Assembly: GCF_003943735.1 (NCBI RefSeq)
Contig: NZ_RJMV01000012.1
Span: forward strand, 1 to 64,000
Direction of reading: 5' to 3'
DNA length: 64,000 nt
From: Streptococcus sanguinis
GTDB lineage: Bacteria > Bacillota > Bacilli > Lactobacillales > Streptococcaceae
Both the position numbers and the translations under genes were made by a program. Shown one piece after another: positions 28,294 through 38,099 of the stretch. The notes under the pieces were generated by a model. The model did not search any database. It had not been told where the DNA came from and was given only the letters and a program-made list of their open reading frames with translations. Position 1 is the first letter of the stretch. Each line of letters opens with the position of its first letter.

Positions 28294-29121
28294 ATGAAAC
28301 TCATCTCTTGGAACATTGACTCTCTCAACGCTGCATTGACCAGTGATTCTGCCCGCGCTCAGCTCTCTCAGGCTGTTCTTCAGACCTTGCAAGCTGAAAA
28401 CGCAGATATTATCGCCATTCAGGAAACAAAACTGTCTGCAACAGGTCCGACTAAAAAGCACCTGGAGATTTTGACAAATCTTTTCCCAGACTATGAAAAC
28501 ACCTGGCGCTCCTCCCAAGAGCCAGCACGTAAGGGCTATGCAGGAACCATGTTCCTCTACAAAAAAGAACTGACGCCAACCGTAACCTTCCCTGAAATCG
28601 GCGCTCCGTCAACCATGGATGTCGAAGGCCGCATCATTACGCTTGAATTTGACGGTTTCTTTGTCACTCAAGTTTATACGCCCAATGCTGGCGATGGACT
28701 CAAACGCTTGGATGACCGTCAAGTCTGGGATGCCAAATATGCTGAATATTTGGCAACACTAGATGGACAAAAACCAGTCCTCGCTACTGGCGACTATAAT
28801 GTGGCCCACAAGGAAATCGACTTGGCCAATCCAGCAAGCAACCGCCGTTCACCAGGCTTTACCGACGAAGAACGTGCTGGCTTCACCAACCTGCTGGCTA
28901 AAGGCTTCACCGACACCTTCCGCCACTTACACGGCGATATTCCTAACCAATACACTTGGTGGGCGCAGCGCAGCAAGACTTCTAAAATCAACAATACAGG
29001 CTGGAGAATCGACTACTGGCTGACCAGCAACCGAGTGGCTGACAAGGTGACTAAGTCTGATATGATTGACTCCGGTGCGCGCCAAGACCACACACCCATT
29101 GTCATGGAGATTGAACTCTAA
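28294..29121 (+). CDS. exoA: Exodeoxyribonuclease III / AP endonuclease
   Basis: 275 residues. Endonuclease/exonuclease/phosphatase fold with the catalytic set WNIDSLNA, IQETKLS (metal Glu), ATGDYNVAHKEIDL and the C-terminal DHTPIV His. It is a base excision repair enzyme that cleaves at abasic sites. A VOC-family gene follows after 11 bases. Endonuclease III is encoded convergently just beyond. Confidence 0.93.
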   Translation: MKLISWNIDSLNAALTSDSARAQLSQAVLQTLQAENADIIAIQETKLSATGPTKKHLEILTNLFPDYENTWRSSQEPARKGYAGTMFLYKKELTPTVTFPEIGAPSTMDVEGRIITLEFDGFFVTQVYTPNAGDGLKRLDDRQVWDAKYAEYLATLDGQKPVLATGDYNVAHKEIDLANPASNRRSPGFTDEERAGFTNLLAKGFTDTFRHLHGDIPNQYTWWAQRSKTSKINNTGWRIDYWLTSNRVADKVTKSDMIDSGARQDHTPIVMEIEL

Positions 29122-29132
29122 GGAGAAAACGA

Positions 29133-29519
29133 ATGGACTATCAAGCTGTCATTCCTGAATTTGTAGTATCTGACATCAAAAAATCACGCCACTTCTACTG
29201 CGACCTGCTAGGATTCTCTGTCGAATACGAGCGTCCAGAGGAGAAATTTCTCTTCCTCTCGCTTGAAGACTGCCAACTTATGCTAGAAGAAGGCAGCGCA
29301 GAAGAATTAGCTCAGCTGACCTATCCTTTCGGGCGCGGTGTCAATATTTCCTTTGGCATTGCGGATGTTCCTCAGCTCCACCAAAAACTGCTGGAAGCTG
29401 ACTATCCTATCCATCGTCCCCTGACAAAAAGAGAATTTCGAGTGGGAGATAGTTTTATTTATCCCCATGAATTTGCGATTTTGGATCCAGATGGTTATTT
29501 TTTAAGATTTAGTGAATAA
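29133..29519 (+). CDS. VOC superfamily (glyoxalase/bleomycin-resistance-like) protein
   Basis: 128 residues with two beta-alpha-beta-beta-beta units. VSDIKKSRHFYCDLLGFSVEYERPEEKFLFL is the typical first unit (cited by its start VSDIKKSRHFY) and the tail ILDPDGYFLRFSE is the second metal-side strand. Co-transcribed with exoA. The substrate is not deducible. It could be a small-molecule binding resistance protein or a dioxygenase-like enzyme. Confidence 0.8.
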   Translation: MDYQAVIPEFVVSDIKKSRHFYCDLLGFSVEYERPEEKFLFLSLEDCQLMLEEGSAEELAQLTYPFGRGVNISFGIADVPQLHQKLLEADYPIHRPLTKREFRVGDSFIYPHEFAILDPDGYFLRFSE

Positions 29520-29548
29520 TAAAGCGAAGTCATCTGACCTCGCTTTTT
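29519..29548. terminator. Bidirectional terminator between VOC gene and nth
   Basis: AAAGCGAAGTC / GACCTCGCTTT stem followed by T's, with A's on the other side, between converging genes. Confidence 0.8.
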
Positions 29549-30176
29549 AACTATCTTTAAAGTTATAAAGTTGCGGATAGTGCTCGCACTCGGGATTTTT
29601 AGGATGACAGATAGCCCGTCCAAAGTAAATCATGGCCTGATGAGCCGGCAGCCAACGTTCCGGTGGAAGGACATCCATAACTCGCTTTTCTACTTCCAGT
29701 GGCGTTGCCGACTTTTTAACGATATCATGGTGTTTGCAAATGCGCTCCACATGAGTATCGACAGCAAAGGCTGGAATACCAAAGCCCACACTCATGACTA
29801 CATTGGCCGTCTTGCGACCAACACCAGCTAGACTTTCCAATTCTGTCCGCGTTTGTGGTACTTGACCGTCAAAGTCGTACAAAAGTTGCTGGGCGCATTT
29901 CTTCAAAAACTTGGCCTTGTTGCGATAGAGTCCTAGGCGGGAGATGTATTTAGCAATGTCTGCTTCACCAGCCGCAGCCATTTCTTGAGGACTTGGATAG
30001 GCTTCAAACAGAGCCGGCGTTGCCTTATTGACCGCAGCATCTGTCGTCTGAGCCGACAGCATGACCGCTACCAAAAGCTCAAAGTGATTGCGAAAATCCA
30101 GACTGGGCTTAGCGTCAGGGAAAAGAGCAATAATTTCTTCAATCACATGACGAGCCCGTTTTTTTGATAAAACCAT
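29547..30176 (-). CDS. nth: Endonuclease III-like DNA glycosylase with degenerate Fe-S site
   Basis: 209 residues. The helix-hairpin-helix LAGVGRKTANVV carries catalytic Lys122, and Asp140 (in AVDTHVERI) is the second catalytic residue. The family's C-terminal C-x6-C-x2-C-x5-C cluster motif is only half present: Cys190 and Cys197 remain, but the expected third and fourth positions are Tyr200 and Phe206. The enzyme very probably lacks a 4Fe-4S cluster yet keeps its active site. It removes oxidised pyrimidines. Confidence 0.9.
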   Translation of the reverse strand: MVLSKKRARHVIEEIIALFPDAKPSLDFRNHFELLVAVMLSAQTTDAAVNKATPALFEAYPSPQEMAAAGEADIAKYISRLGLYRNKAKFLKKCAQQLLYDFDGQVPQTRTELESLAGVGRKTANVVMSVGFGIPAFAVDTHVERICKHHDIVKKSATPLEVEKRVMDVLPPERWLPAHQAMIYFGRAICHPKNPECEHYPQLYNFKDS

Positions 30177-30270
30177 GATTCTTCTTTCTAAGATTGAGAT
30201 AGATTTATTATATCATGAAAGGAAGAAGCATCCAAAAATCATGATTGAGAAAGCAGCTGTTCTTAATACT

Positions 30271-30624
30271 TTACAACCCCAACTCTTCATAAGCCTTCCG
30301 GTAGCCAATCTGCAAGATTTGGTTATCTCGAACCAGAAGCGGTCTTTTAATCAGCATGCCATCCGTAGCCAGTAAATCTGCAGCTTCTTGGGCTGTGAAA
30401 TGTGGCACCTTTTCTTTGAGCCCTAGCTCACGGTATTTGAGACCGCTAGTATTGAAAAAGGCCTTGAGCTCAAAGTCCGAGTTCTGGATCCAGTCTAGGA
30501 GCTGCTCCCGGCTAGGTGTATTTTGGACAATATCCACCGCTTCAAAGTCCACTCCTAATTGATTGAGCTCGGCCTTGGCCTTGCGGCAGGTAGAGCATTT
30601 TGGGTATTCGATAAATTGTAACAT
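30271..30624 (-). CDS. ArsC/Spx-related thioredoxin-fold protein
   Basis: 117 residues starting with FIEYPKCSTCRKA, a CxxC motif (Cys10, Cys13) as in the ArsC/YffB/Spx/MgsR group. KRPLLV appears at the expected C-terminal position. Arsenate reductases of this group usually have a single active Cys followed by other residues, so a redox regulator or YffB-like role is as likely as arsenate reduction. Single gene. Confidence 0.8.
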   Translation of the reverse strand: MLQFIEYPKCSTCRKAKAELNQLGVDFEAVDIVQNTPSREQLLDWIQNSDFELKAFFNTSGLKYRELGLKEKVPHFTAQEAADLLATDGMLIKRPLLVRDNQILQIGYRKAYEELGL

Positions 30625-30686
30625 TGTTTTTCCTCCGTCCCTATGATAGCCCAGCTAGCTCCTTCTTGTCAAGCCGAGACTCATTA

Positions 30687-30718
30687 GAAAAAGCCGACAA
30701 GCGAAAGGCTCATCGGCT
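30687..30718 (-). terminator. Terminator after serA
   Basis: AGCCGA / TCGGCT stem (30692-30697 with 30713-30718), followed on the minus strand by TTTTT. It lies 40 bases past the serA stop. Confidence 0.7.
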
Positions 30719-30759
30719 GGTACTGACGCATTCCATGGAGAAACACCTCTATTTTTCGA

Positions 30760-31935
30760 TTATTTTTTAATTAAACGCACGCGCACAATATTGTCGCTAT
30801 TCTCAAATTTATCAACCAGCTCCTGAATCTTGCTTTCGTCCGACTCATCCAGATCCAGCAAAGTATAGGCATAATCGCCTTTGGAACGATTGATGATATT
30901 GTCAATATTGATATTTAAATCACTAACAGCTGTTGAAATCCGAGCCACAATATTCGGTACATTTTTGTTAATCAGGGTAATCCGATAAGGTGCTGAGAGA
31001 GCCTGACGGACATTAGGGAAATTCACTGAGTTGATAATCTCTCCTGTTTCCATGAAACGTCGGATGGTTTTCCCAGCCATAATGGCACAGTTGAGCTCAG
31101 CTTCCTCTGTCGAGCCACCCAGATGCGGAAAGACTGTAATCTGCGGATGACGGAGCAGCTCTTCTACACCAAAGTCTGTGATATAGCGCTTGATAACACC
31201 TGTTTCCAAGGCTTCAAAGAGGGCAGCATTGTCCACCAGCTCGCCACGGGCAAAGTTGATGAGGGTTGTTCCCTTTTGCATAAGACCAAAAGCAGCCTGA
31301 TCAAAAGTAGCGCGTGTATCCTCAGTCAGAGGGACGTGGATAGTGATATAATCACTCTTCTCAAAGATTTCCTTAATATCTGCTACCCGTTTGACATGGC
31401 TAGAGATATTCCAAGCTGTTTCAATGGATACATAAGGGTCATAGCCCAGGACATTCATTCCCAGACGATAGGCATCGTTAGCAATACGGCCGCCGATAGC
31501 TCCTAACCCAATGACTCCCAAAGTCTTCTCTGCAATCTCTGTCCCAGCAAACTGCTTCTTACCAGCTTCCACTTGCTTAGGAACATCATCTCCAGAAAGG
31601 TCGTTAGCCCAACTGTTAGCTGCGATATAGTCACGGGCAGACAGAAGAATAGAAGCCAAGACCGCTTCTTTCACCGCATTGGCATTAGCTCCTGGCGTAT
31701 TGAAGACTACAATCCCCTGAGCTGTTGCCTGGTCGACCGGAATATTATTGGTTCCTGCACCTGCCCGCGCAATGGCTTTGAGCTTGCTCGGAAATTCCTG
31801 TCCATGCAGGTTTTGACTGCGGAGGATATAAGCATCTGGATTGTCAGACTTGTCTCCGTCAATCTGAAAAGCATTGCCCAGCTCCTTAAGCCCGATTTGA
31901 TTGATGTTGTTAAAGGTTTTGACACTAAAGACCAT
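30760..31935 (-). CDS. serA: D-3-phosphoglycerate dehydrogenase
   Basis: 391 residues. The NAD-binding fold has GLGAIGGRIAND (about 143-154). Substrate residues are in the RAGAGTNNIP loop, with catalytic His in FPHLGGSTEEAE. A C-terminal ACT domain (about 318-391) probably binds serine for feedback control. First step of serine synthesis from 3-phosphoglycerate. It starts 12 bases after serC. Confidence 0.92.
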   Translation of the reverse strand: MVFSVKTFNNINQIGLKELGNAFQIDGDKSDNPDAYILRSQNLHGQEFPSKLKAIARAGAGTNNIPVDQATAQGIVVFNTPGANANAVKEAVLASILLSARDYIAANSWANDLSGDDVPKQVEAGKKQFAGTEIAEKTLGVIGLGAIGGRIANDAYRLGMNVLGYDPYVSIETAWNISSHVKRVADIKEIFEKSDYITIHVPLTEDTRATFDQAAFGLMQKGTTLINFARGELVDNAALFEALETGVIKRYITDFGVEELLRHPQITVFPHLGGSTEEAELNCAIMAGKTIRRFMETGEIINSVNFPNVRQALSAPYRITLINKNVPNIVARISTAVSDLNINIDNIINRSKGDYAYTLLDLDESDESKIQELVDKFENSDNIVRVRLIKK

Positions 31936-31947
31936 AGTTTCCCTCTC

Positions 31948-33039
31948 TTAAGAATTTTCTTCTTCAAATTTCTGCATAAAGGCAATCAAGTCCTTGACAC
32001 CTTGAAGCGGAAAGGCATTGTAGAGACTAGCTCTCATGCCGCCTACGCTGCGGTGCCCCTTGATATTCTTGAATCCCGCTGCTGCAGCCTCTTTGTTAAA
32101 TTTGGCGTCCAGCTCTGGGCTAGGAGACACAAAGGGAATATTGGCTACTGAGCGCTGCTCCTTGTAACGGACTGGACTGCGATAAAAGTCAGACTGCTCA
32201 ATGAAGTCGTACAAAAGGCCAGATTTTTCACGATTGCGCTTTTCCATTTCTGCTACGCCACCCAGCTCCTTGACCCACTCAAAGACCAGTTTGGCCATAT
32301 AGATGGCAAAAGTCGGTGGTGTATTGTAAAGAGAGCCATTGTCCGCCTGAATGCGGTAATCTAACATGCTAGATAGAACTGGTTCGTCACCCAGCAAGTC
32401 TTCTCGGATGATGACAACTGTCACGCCGGCAGGACCGATATTTTTCTGAGCCCCAGCATAAATCAAACCAAAATCCTCTACTCGGTACTGAGCAGCCAGG
32501 ATATTAGAAGACATGTCCGCCACAATCGGCACGCCATTGGTCGCAGGCAGATCATAAATAGACGTTCCTTCGATAGTATTATTGGTTGTCAGATGCACAT
32601 AAGCCGCCTGCGGATCAATCTCCTTTTCATCAAAAGAAGGAATTTCCGTGTAATTTAAATCCTCTGATGAAGCCAAGAGAATGGGCTCAAAAGGAATGAA
32701 CTTAGACAGCTTGACTGCTTCGGTGTAAGCTTTCTTTCCCCAAGAGCCAGCTACTAGGTAGTAGGCCTTACCGCCTTGTGCTAGATTAAGGGGAATCATG
32801 CTAAACTGAGTAGAAGCCCCACCCTGCAGGAAGAGCACGCGGTAATTGTCCGGAATATCCATGAGCTCACGCAGCAAGCTCTCAGCTTCTTTGATAATAT
32901 CGTCAAATTCCTTGGATCGGTGGGACAGCTCCATCACACTCATGCCACTTTGGGCATAGTCTAAAAACTCAGCCTGAGCTTTTTTCAAGACTTCCTTGGG
33001 CAATACTGCCGGTCCAGCAGAAAAATTGTAAATCGTCAT
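31948..33039 (-). CDS. serC: Phosphoserine aminotransferase
   Basis: 363 residues, PLP-dependent. [11 protein letters not shown] at the start and the PLP lysine in [13 protein letters not shown] identify it. It converts 3-phosphohydroxypyruvate to phosphoserine. Operon serC-serA. The ATG follows TTGGAGGTAGGAT. No serB is seen nearby. Confidence 0.94.
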   Translation of the reverse strand: MTIYNFSAGPAVLPKEVLKKAQAEFLDYAQSGMSVMELSHRSKEFDDIIKEAESLLRELMDIPDNYRVLFLQGGASTQFSMIPLNLAQGGKAYYLVAGSWGKKAYTEAVKLSKFIPFEPILLASSEDLNYTEIPSFDEKEIDPQAAYVHLTTNNTIEGTSIYDLPATNGVPIVADMSSNILAAQYRVEDFGLIYAGAQKNIGPAGVTVVIIREDLLGDEPVLSSMLDYRIQADNGSLYNTPPTFAIYMAKLVFEWVKELGGVAEMEKRNREKSGLLYDFIEQSDFYRSPVRYKEQRSVANIPFVSPSPELDAKFNKEAAAAGFKNIKGHRSVGGMRASLYNAFPLQGVKDLIAFMQKFEEENS

Positions 33040-33185
33040 ATCCTACCTCCAAAATTTATTTTGTATATCATATCACAAAGTTTAGAAAATATCTATTTTA
33101 TTTCAGAAATCTAGCACTTTTTTAGCCAATTCCCGAACATTGTTGAAATATAGATAAGCAAAACCAACTATCTAATCCAGATAAC

Positions 33186-33214
33186 AAAAAAAATCCTGAG
33201 TTTAGGTCAGGATT
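33186..33214 (-). terminator. Terminator after rsmI
   Basis: AATCCTGA / TCAGGATT stem with a T run on the minus strand (A's at 33185-33191), between rsmI and serC. Confidence 0.8.
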
Positions 33215-33299
33215 AAATAGTCTTACTAAAAAGCTGAGTTACGCTTTTTCCAATTCTAAAAGAGACAACTGGTTGTATTGAGAGATTTCTGAGTTGCTA

Positions 33300-34166
33300 T
33301 CAATCCTTATTTTCATGATAAACCGCATAGAGCTCGCTCTTGTTCCTGCCGTATTTCTTGGCCACTTCCTTGATGGCCTGATTTTTTTTGCTACCGGCTT
33401 CAACTAAAAGATCAATTTCAGCTAGGATCTGCTCTTGAGATATTTCTTGTTGAGCATCTTCTGCCACCCCAGCTACAATCAAGAGACACTCTCCTTTAGG
33501 CGGATGTTCAGCCGTATAGGCCAGCAACTCTGAAATCAGCCCTCGCTGATACTCTTCATGAATCTTAGTCAGCTCGCGCACCAAGACGACTTGGCGGTCA
33601 CCATAAACTGCCAACATATTTTCCAGCGTAGCCCAAACCCGATGAGGGGATTCGTAGAAAATCTGGGTCTCAGGATAGGATTTTTTGCTAGTGAAAAATT
33701 CCTTCTGCTGGCCAGCCTTTCTAGGTAGAAAACCATAGAAAATATGCGGTTGGGGAGCCAATCCGCTGGCAATCAAGGCTGTTATTCCAGCACTAGGACC
33801 AGGAATTGGCACTACAGTAATTCCAGCTTCTAGCGCTGCCTGAACCAAATCATGTCCAGGATCAGAAATGCTGGGCATACCAGCATCTGAAACCTGGGCT
33901 ATATCATTTCCGCTTTGAAGCATGTCCAAGAGAACTGGGATTTTCTCCTTGGCATTGTGCTCGTGAAAACTGATCTGTTTAGTCTCAATCCCAAAATGCT
34001 TAAGCAGCAGGCCTGTATTTCTCGTATCTTCAGCCGCAATCCTATCAACCTCTTTCAAGGTATTGACCATACGGATACTCATATCATCCAGATTGCCGAT
34101 AGGAGTTGCGACCAGATAAAGCTTGCCATAGGCAGTTTCGCCCTTAAAACTTTTTTGAACCTGCAT
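33300..34166 (-). CDS. rsmI: 16S rRNA 2'-O-ribose C1402 methyltransferase RsmI
   Basis: 288 residues, tetrapyrrole-methylase fold. KLYLVATPIGNLDDMSIR (cited in part), AEDTRNTGLLLKH and SDAGMPSISDPG are the family hallmarks for SAM binding. The ATG at 34166 follows TTTAGGGAGTAGC, two bases after yabA. Part of the tmk-holB-yabA-rsmI cluster. Confidence 0.93.
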   Translation of the reverse strand: MQVQKSFKGETAYGKLYLVATPIGNLDDMSIRMVNTLKEVDRIAAEDTRNTGLLLKHFGIETKQISFHEHNAKEKIPVLLDMLQSGNDIAQVSDAGMPSISDPGHDLVQAALEAGITVVPIPGPSAGITALIASGLAPQPHIFYGFLPRKAGQQKEFFTSKKSYPETQIFYESPHRVWATLENMLAVYGDRQVVLVRELTKIHEEYQRGLISELLAYTAEHPPKGECLLIVAGVAEDAQQEISQEQILAEIDLLVEAGSKKNQAIKEVAKKYGRNKSELYAVYHENKD

Positions 34167-34168
34167 CG

Positions 34169-34486
34169 CTACTCCCTAAATAACAATTCATCACAGAACA
34201 TGCACTCTGCGTCATTCTCCCGGCGCTGACCATAGAAATCAGTACAGACATGAAAGCCGTCATAGTAAAGCTTACGCAGATTATCCCGGTTTTTCTTGGT
34301 CTTGGTCGGAGCTTCCTTCTCCACCTCTCCCAAGCGCTCCCTCAGCTTATCATTTTCCAGATGCAGAGCAATATTTTCCTCTACCACACTCTTGAGATTT
34401 TTCTTGACAGCCTCCACCTCAGCAAGGGTCACTAAAAGCGTCTGTGAAAAATCATCTAAGGCGTCAAATAAGTCTTTTTTATCCAT
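34169..34486 (-). CDS. yabA: Replication initiation control protein YabA
   Basis: 105 residues. The N-terminal half is a coiled coil (about 1-60). The C-terminus has the zinc-type motif C-x-D-F-Y-G-x-R-x8-C-x2-C ([19 protein letters not shown]), preceded by [10 protein letters not shown] with its histidine. It binds DnaA and DnaN to limit re-initiation. Its place next to holB fits that role. Confidence 0.92.
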   Translation of the reverse strand: MDKKDLFDALDDFSQTLLVTLAEVEAVKKNLKSVVEENIALHLENDKLRERLGEVEKEAPTKTKKNRDNLRKLYYDGFHVCTDFYGQRRENDAECMFCDELLFRE

Positions 34487-34510
34487 TTTATACTCCTGTG
34501 CTGCCTCTTT

Positions 34511-35401
34511 TTACTTTCCCTTCAAAGTCATATATTCTAAAGCATTTTGAAAAGATACATTGGCCCGCCACATCTTCCGAGCTAGCAGAAGCTGCTCCAA
34601 GGCCTGTCGGCCGCTTTCTGTTGCTATCTCTTTATAAAATAACACTTCCAAGAGCTTGAAGGCCTGTTCCTGCTTCTCCTTATCATCAGCCATCTTTGCC
34701 AGACGCGAAACCTGCAGAAAAGCGTGACTGGAGCGAGTCTGAAAATCCTTGACAAAGCGCTCGCATTCACCGACTAATTCAAAAAAGGCATTATTATGAG
34801 CCAAGCTTTCCGCTTCTGACTGAGTCTGACTATAAGCAGCTAGTAGCTCCGCTCGACTTTTAATCAAGCCATCCTGCTCCAAGCTGTGCTGCAAAGCAGC
34901 TGTATTTTTCAAAAAATGATAAACCTGAGTCCGACTTCGAATCGTCGGCAGAATCAGCTGTTCATCAGCAGTCAGGAGAAAGATATAAATCTCGCTCTGC
35001 GGCTCCTCAATGACTTTGAGCAAGGAATTGGCTGCATTCACGTGCATCCGATCGGCATTGCAGATAATGAAAACCTGCCGACTGCCTTCCAGACCACTCT
35101 GAGAGAAGTTTCGGACCAGCTCCCGAACTCGATCAGTTTTGATAATGTTATTAACCGGTCGCACCACCGTTACATCAGAAAAGTCTTCTTCTGCAATCAA
35201 ACGACAAGAACGACAGGACTGACAAGGCCAGACGCCTTGCTTATTCTCGCAAAAGAGACTCTGAGACAGGATTTGGGCCATTTCAAAACTGCCAAAAGCT
35301 CCGGTAAACAAGTAGGCGTGGCTAAGCCGTCCCTGTTCCAGAATATGCTGAAACTGCTCAAACAAGCTAGGCTGGCTTTGCTGTAAATCTTTTATCTTCA
35401 T
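34511..35401 (-). CDS. holB: DNA polymerase III delta' subunit
   Basis: 296 residues, clamp-loader AAA+ fold. [14 protein letters not shown] replaces a functional Walker A, as usual for delta'. The four-cysteine zinc module C-x8-C-x2-C-x2-C is seen at [26 protein letters not shown] is the sensor 1 area. The start overlaps the tmk stop by four bases. Confidence 0.9.
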   Translation of the reverse strand: MKIKDLQQSQPSLFEQFQHILEQGRLSHAYLFTGAFGSFEMAQILSQSLFCENKQGVWPCQSCRSCRLIAEEDFSDVTVVRPVNNIIKTDRVRELVRNFSQSGLEGSRQVFIICNADRMHVNAANSLLKVIEEPQSEIYIFLLTADEQLILPTIRSRTQVYHFLKNTAALQHSLEQDGLIKSRAELLAAYSQTQSEAESLAHNNAFFELVGECERFVKDFQTRSSHAFLQVSRLAKMADDKEKQEQAFKLLEVLFYKEIATESGRQALEQLLLARKMWRANVSFQNALEYMTLKGK

Positions 35402-36036
35402 GACGGATTCCCAAATCGTTCCTGAATGATGGCCAAACTATCAGCCACTACTTTATCCAGAGGTTGACTGGCATCTACCTTGACAAAGCGCTCAGGCTCC
35501 TTGTCAAGAATCGCCAAATAGCCCTGCCGAACCCGCTGGTGCAGGTCTAACCCCTCCAGATCAAGCCGATTCACCTCTCGGCTTTCACTCTTAGCAATCC
35601 GCGCCAGCCCTTCTTCCACATCAATATCAAAATAGAGGGTCAAATCAGGCTTGAGTCCATCTGTCGCGAACTGATTGAGCCATTCAATGTCTGCTACATC
35701 CAGCCCCCGTCCGTAGCCCTGATAGGCCACTGAACTATCAATAAAACGGTCCATCAAGACGATTTTCCCTTGTGCTAAAGCTGGTAAAACCCGCTCAGCC
35801 AAGTGCTGGCGGCGGCTGGCAATGTACAGCAAGAGCTCTGTCTTAGCGTCCATAGCTGTATGACTAGGATCCAAAATCACTTCGCGAATAGCCTCTGCAA
35901 TCTGGACGCCACCCGGCTCCCGCGTCGTAATCAGACCAGTACCATAATTTTTCAAAAAAGGAAGCAAGGCTTCCAACACACTCGACTTTCCAGCCCCTTC
36001 TGGACCTTCCAGCGAAATCAAAATACCATTTTTCAT
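35398..36036 (-). CDS. tmk: Thymidylate kinase
   Basis: 212 residues. P-loop [10 protein letters not shown] (about 10-19), the DR-x motif [13 protein letters not shown] and a LID region with Arg. It phosphorylates dTMP to dTDP. First gene of the tmk-holB-yabA-rsmI cluster. It overlaps holB. Confidence 0.95.
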   Translation of the reverse strand: MKNGILISLEGPEGAGKSSVLEALLPFLKNYGTGLITTREPGGVQIAEAIREVILDPSHTAMDAKTELLLYIASRRQHLAERVLPALAQGKIVLMDRFIDSSVAYQGYGRGLDVADIEWLNQFATDGLKPDLTLYFDIDVEEGLARIAKSESREVNRLDLEGLDLHQRVRQGYLAILDKEPERFVKVDASQPLDKVVADSLAIIQERFGNPS

Positions 36037-36349
36037 CTTTACCTTGAATCTCTAACTTCTATTTTTTTGTTCTTTATAAGAAAATGCAGATGAGACTTGC
36101 TTTAAAGCTTGATATAAGCTACTTTTCAGAGTCCGTCCACATTGCTGAGCAGCCTGATAAGAGCTGACTCCGTCAACTCATTATTTTCATCCCACTCTTT
36201 TTTATCTATTGTTTATTTTACCAAAAAAAAAGCTAAAAGCCCATCATAAGAAAAGACTTTAAAAATTTTTTCAAAGTGTTTCATAAAGGCTAAATTTTTG
36301 GTAAAATATATTCAGAAGAAATTTCTGGAAACAGATTTAGGAGGATCTT
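36037..36349. other. Intergenic region between tmk and yitT-like gene
   Basis: 313 AT-rich bases between divergent genes. The only things I can name are a short A-rich tract (36222-36231) and a weak promoter-like TAAAAT at about 36302, ahead of the yitT-like gene. I see no credible ORF or RNA gene. Confidence 0.5.
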
Positions 36350-37237
36350 ATGTTTAAATTAAAAAACGTACTGGCCATCATTTTGGGGGCTGGAATTTTT
36401 TCTTTTGGGATTCATTATTTGGTCATTCCCTTTCATTTATATGAAGGTGGCGCGACAGGTCTGACCTTGATTGCCTACTATCTATTTAAAATCCCTGTCT
36501 CGACGACCAACCTAGTGATTAACATTCCTCTCTTTATTATTGCATGGAAGCTACTGGGTTCGAGAACCCTCTACCTCAGCATTCTAGGGACTTTCTCTGT
36601 GTCTGCTTGGCTCAAGATTTTTGAAATCTTACCTGCTTCTAAACACCTGCAAAACTATTTTATCTCAGCTCTGGACGGTGATGTCTTACTAGCCTGTCTT
36701 GGAACGGGGATTGTTATGGGGATTGGACTAGGCATCATCTTCAATGCTGGCGGAACGACGGGCGGTACTGACATTGTAGCCCGCATCTTTAATAAATATA
36801 CGAGCATTTCCATGGGCAAACTCATGCTGACTGTTGATTTTGTGGTCATTACCTTGGTTCTCCTTGTTTTCAAAGACCTACGCATGGTGTCTTATACCCT
36901 AATGTTTGTCTTTATCACCTCGCGAGTCATTGACCTGATTGCAGAAGGAGGCTTTGCCGGCAAGGGATTCCTTATCGTTACCAGCAAACCGGCAGAACTG
37001 GCTGAAGCTATCAATAACAAGCTAGATCGTGGAGTGACCTACCTCAAGGGGCAAGGCTTCTATAGCAAGCAGGATCTCCAGATTGTCTACTGTGTTGTTT
37101 CCCGTAACGAAATGCAGCAAATGAAGAAACTCATTAACCAAGTCGATCCATTTGCCTTTACTACTATTACCGAAGCCCATGAGATCTTGGGCGAAGGCTT
37201 CACTTTAGATGCCAACAAACAACCTATTGTACGTTAA
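36350..37237 (+). CDS. YitT family membrane protein (DUF161 + DUF2179)
   Basis: 295 residues. About six helices with the glycine-rich segments FHLYEGGATGLTLI and FNAGGTTGGTDIVARI typical of YitT. A cytoplasmic DUF2179 domain (about 215-290; GVTYLKGQGFYSKQDLQIVYCVV) follows. Often annotated as a putative transporter. The substrate is unknown. The ATG follows TAGGAGGATCTT. Confidence 0.88.
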   Translation: MFKLKNVLAIILGAGIFSFGIHYLVIPFHLYEGGATGLTLIAYYLFKIPVSTTNLVINIPLFIIAWKLLGSRTLYLSILGTFSVSAWLKIFEILPASKHLQNYFISALDGDVLLACLGTGIVMGIGLGIIFNAGGTTGGTDIVARIFNKYTSISMGKLMLTVDFVVITLVLLVFKDLRMVSYTLMFVFITSRVIDLIAEGGFAGKGFLIVTSKPAELAEAINNKLDRGVTYLKGQGFYSKQDLQIVYCVVSRNEMQQMKKLINQVDPFAFTTITEAHEILGEGFTLDANKQPIVR

Positions 37238-37265
37238 AAACCTCATCTAACGATGAGGCTTTTTT
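37238..37265. terminator. Bidirectional terminator after yitT-like gene
   Basis: CCTCATC / GATGAGG stem (37241-37258), A's before and T's after, between converging genes. Confidence 0.85.
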
Positions 37266-37272
37266 ATGTTAT

Positions 37273-37929
37273 TTATAAAGCTTTTGCAGCAGTATGTGTA
37301 ATCTCAGCCAGCTCAATCGCATGCTCTTCAAATTTTTTCTTGAGAAGCGCCGTATCTATATTACCAGCTAATTGTACTTCAATGACAACTTTTCCATCCT
37401 TGCGTGGGATATTGACGGTATTGGAGATGTTGAGATTTTCTTCCACCAGAAGACGGATAATCTGCTCAAGAACCCCCACCTTATTCTCAGTGACAAAGCG
37501 TAGACGAACTCCCTCTTCACCATAGCCAGATACTTCTAAGAAGGCTGTGAAAATATCACGGTCAGTAATAACCCCGTAAAGTTGCTCATTGTCCACGACA
37601 GGCAGGATGCCAATCTTATTTTTCAGCATCAGATAGGTCGCATCTTCCAGACTGGCAAACTGAGAAATCGTGACCACATCACGAATCATAACATCACCAA
37701 CTTTTGTTTTGTTGAGAAGATAGTTCATCTCATAAATGGACAGACTCGTTGCCTTAGATGGACTAGCTTCTGCAATCGTTCCTTCTGTTACCAATCCCAC
37801 TAGTTGGTCATTCTCAATCACCGGCAGACGGTGGAGCTTCTGCTCACGCATCATATCTGCCGCATGAGCAATTGTTGTATCTGGGCTGATATAAACCACC
37901 TTACGCGTCATAAAATCTTTAACTGCCAT
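37273..37929 (-). CDS. CBS-pair and ACT domain protein (AcuB-like)
   Basis: 218 residues. Two CBS motifs (about 1-60 and 75-135; MTRKVVYISPDTTIAHAADMM and GVITDRDIFTAFLEV) are followed by an ACT domain (about 140-210; RLRFVTENKVGVLEQIIRLL). The order matches AcuB-like ligand sensors. CBS pairs bind adenosyl compounds and ACT binds small metabolites. Next to the livJHMGF importer, an amino-acid-sensing role is possible but unproven. Confidence 0.82.
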   Translation of the reverse strand: MAVKDFMTRKVVYISPDTTIAHAADMMREQKLHRLPVIENDQLVGLVTEGTIAEASPSKATSLSIYEMNYLLNKTKVGDVMIRDVVTISQFASLEDATYLMLKNKIGILPVVDNEQLYGVITDRDIFTAFLEVSGYGEEGVRLRFVTENKVGVLEQIIRLLVEENLNISNTVNIPRKDGKVVIEVQLAGNIDTALLKKKFEEHAIELAEITHTAAKAL

Positions 37930-38099
37930 AAGAGTTCCCTCTTCTTCCTATCCGTATTTCTTATACTTATTATACTTTATTTTACAGCTGATTTCAAACG
38001 CTTCCAAGTTCTTTGCCTAAGTTTTCAAAATTTAGAAAAATCCTACGATTGGAAAAATTGAAGATAGGAAATAGTCAACTATACTAGCTTAACATCCAA

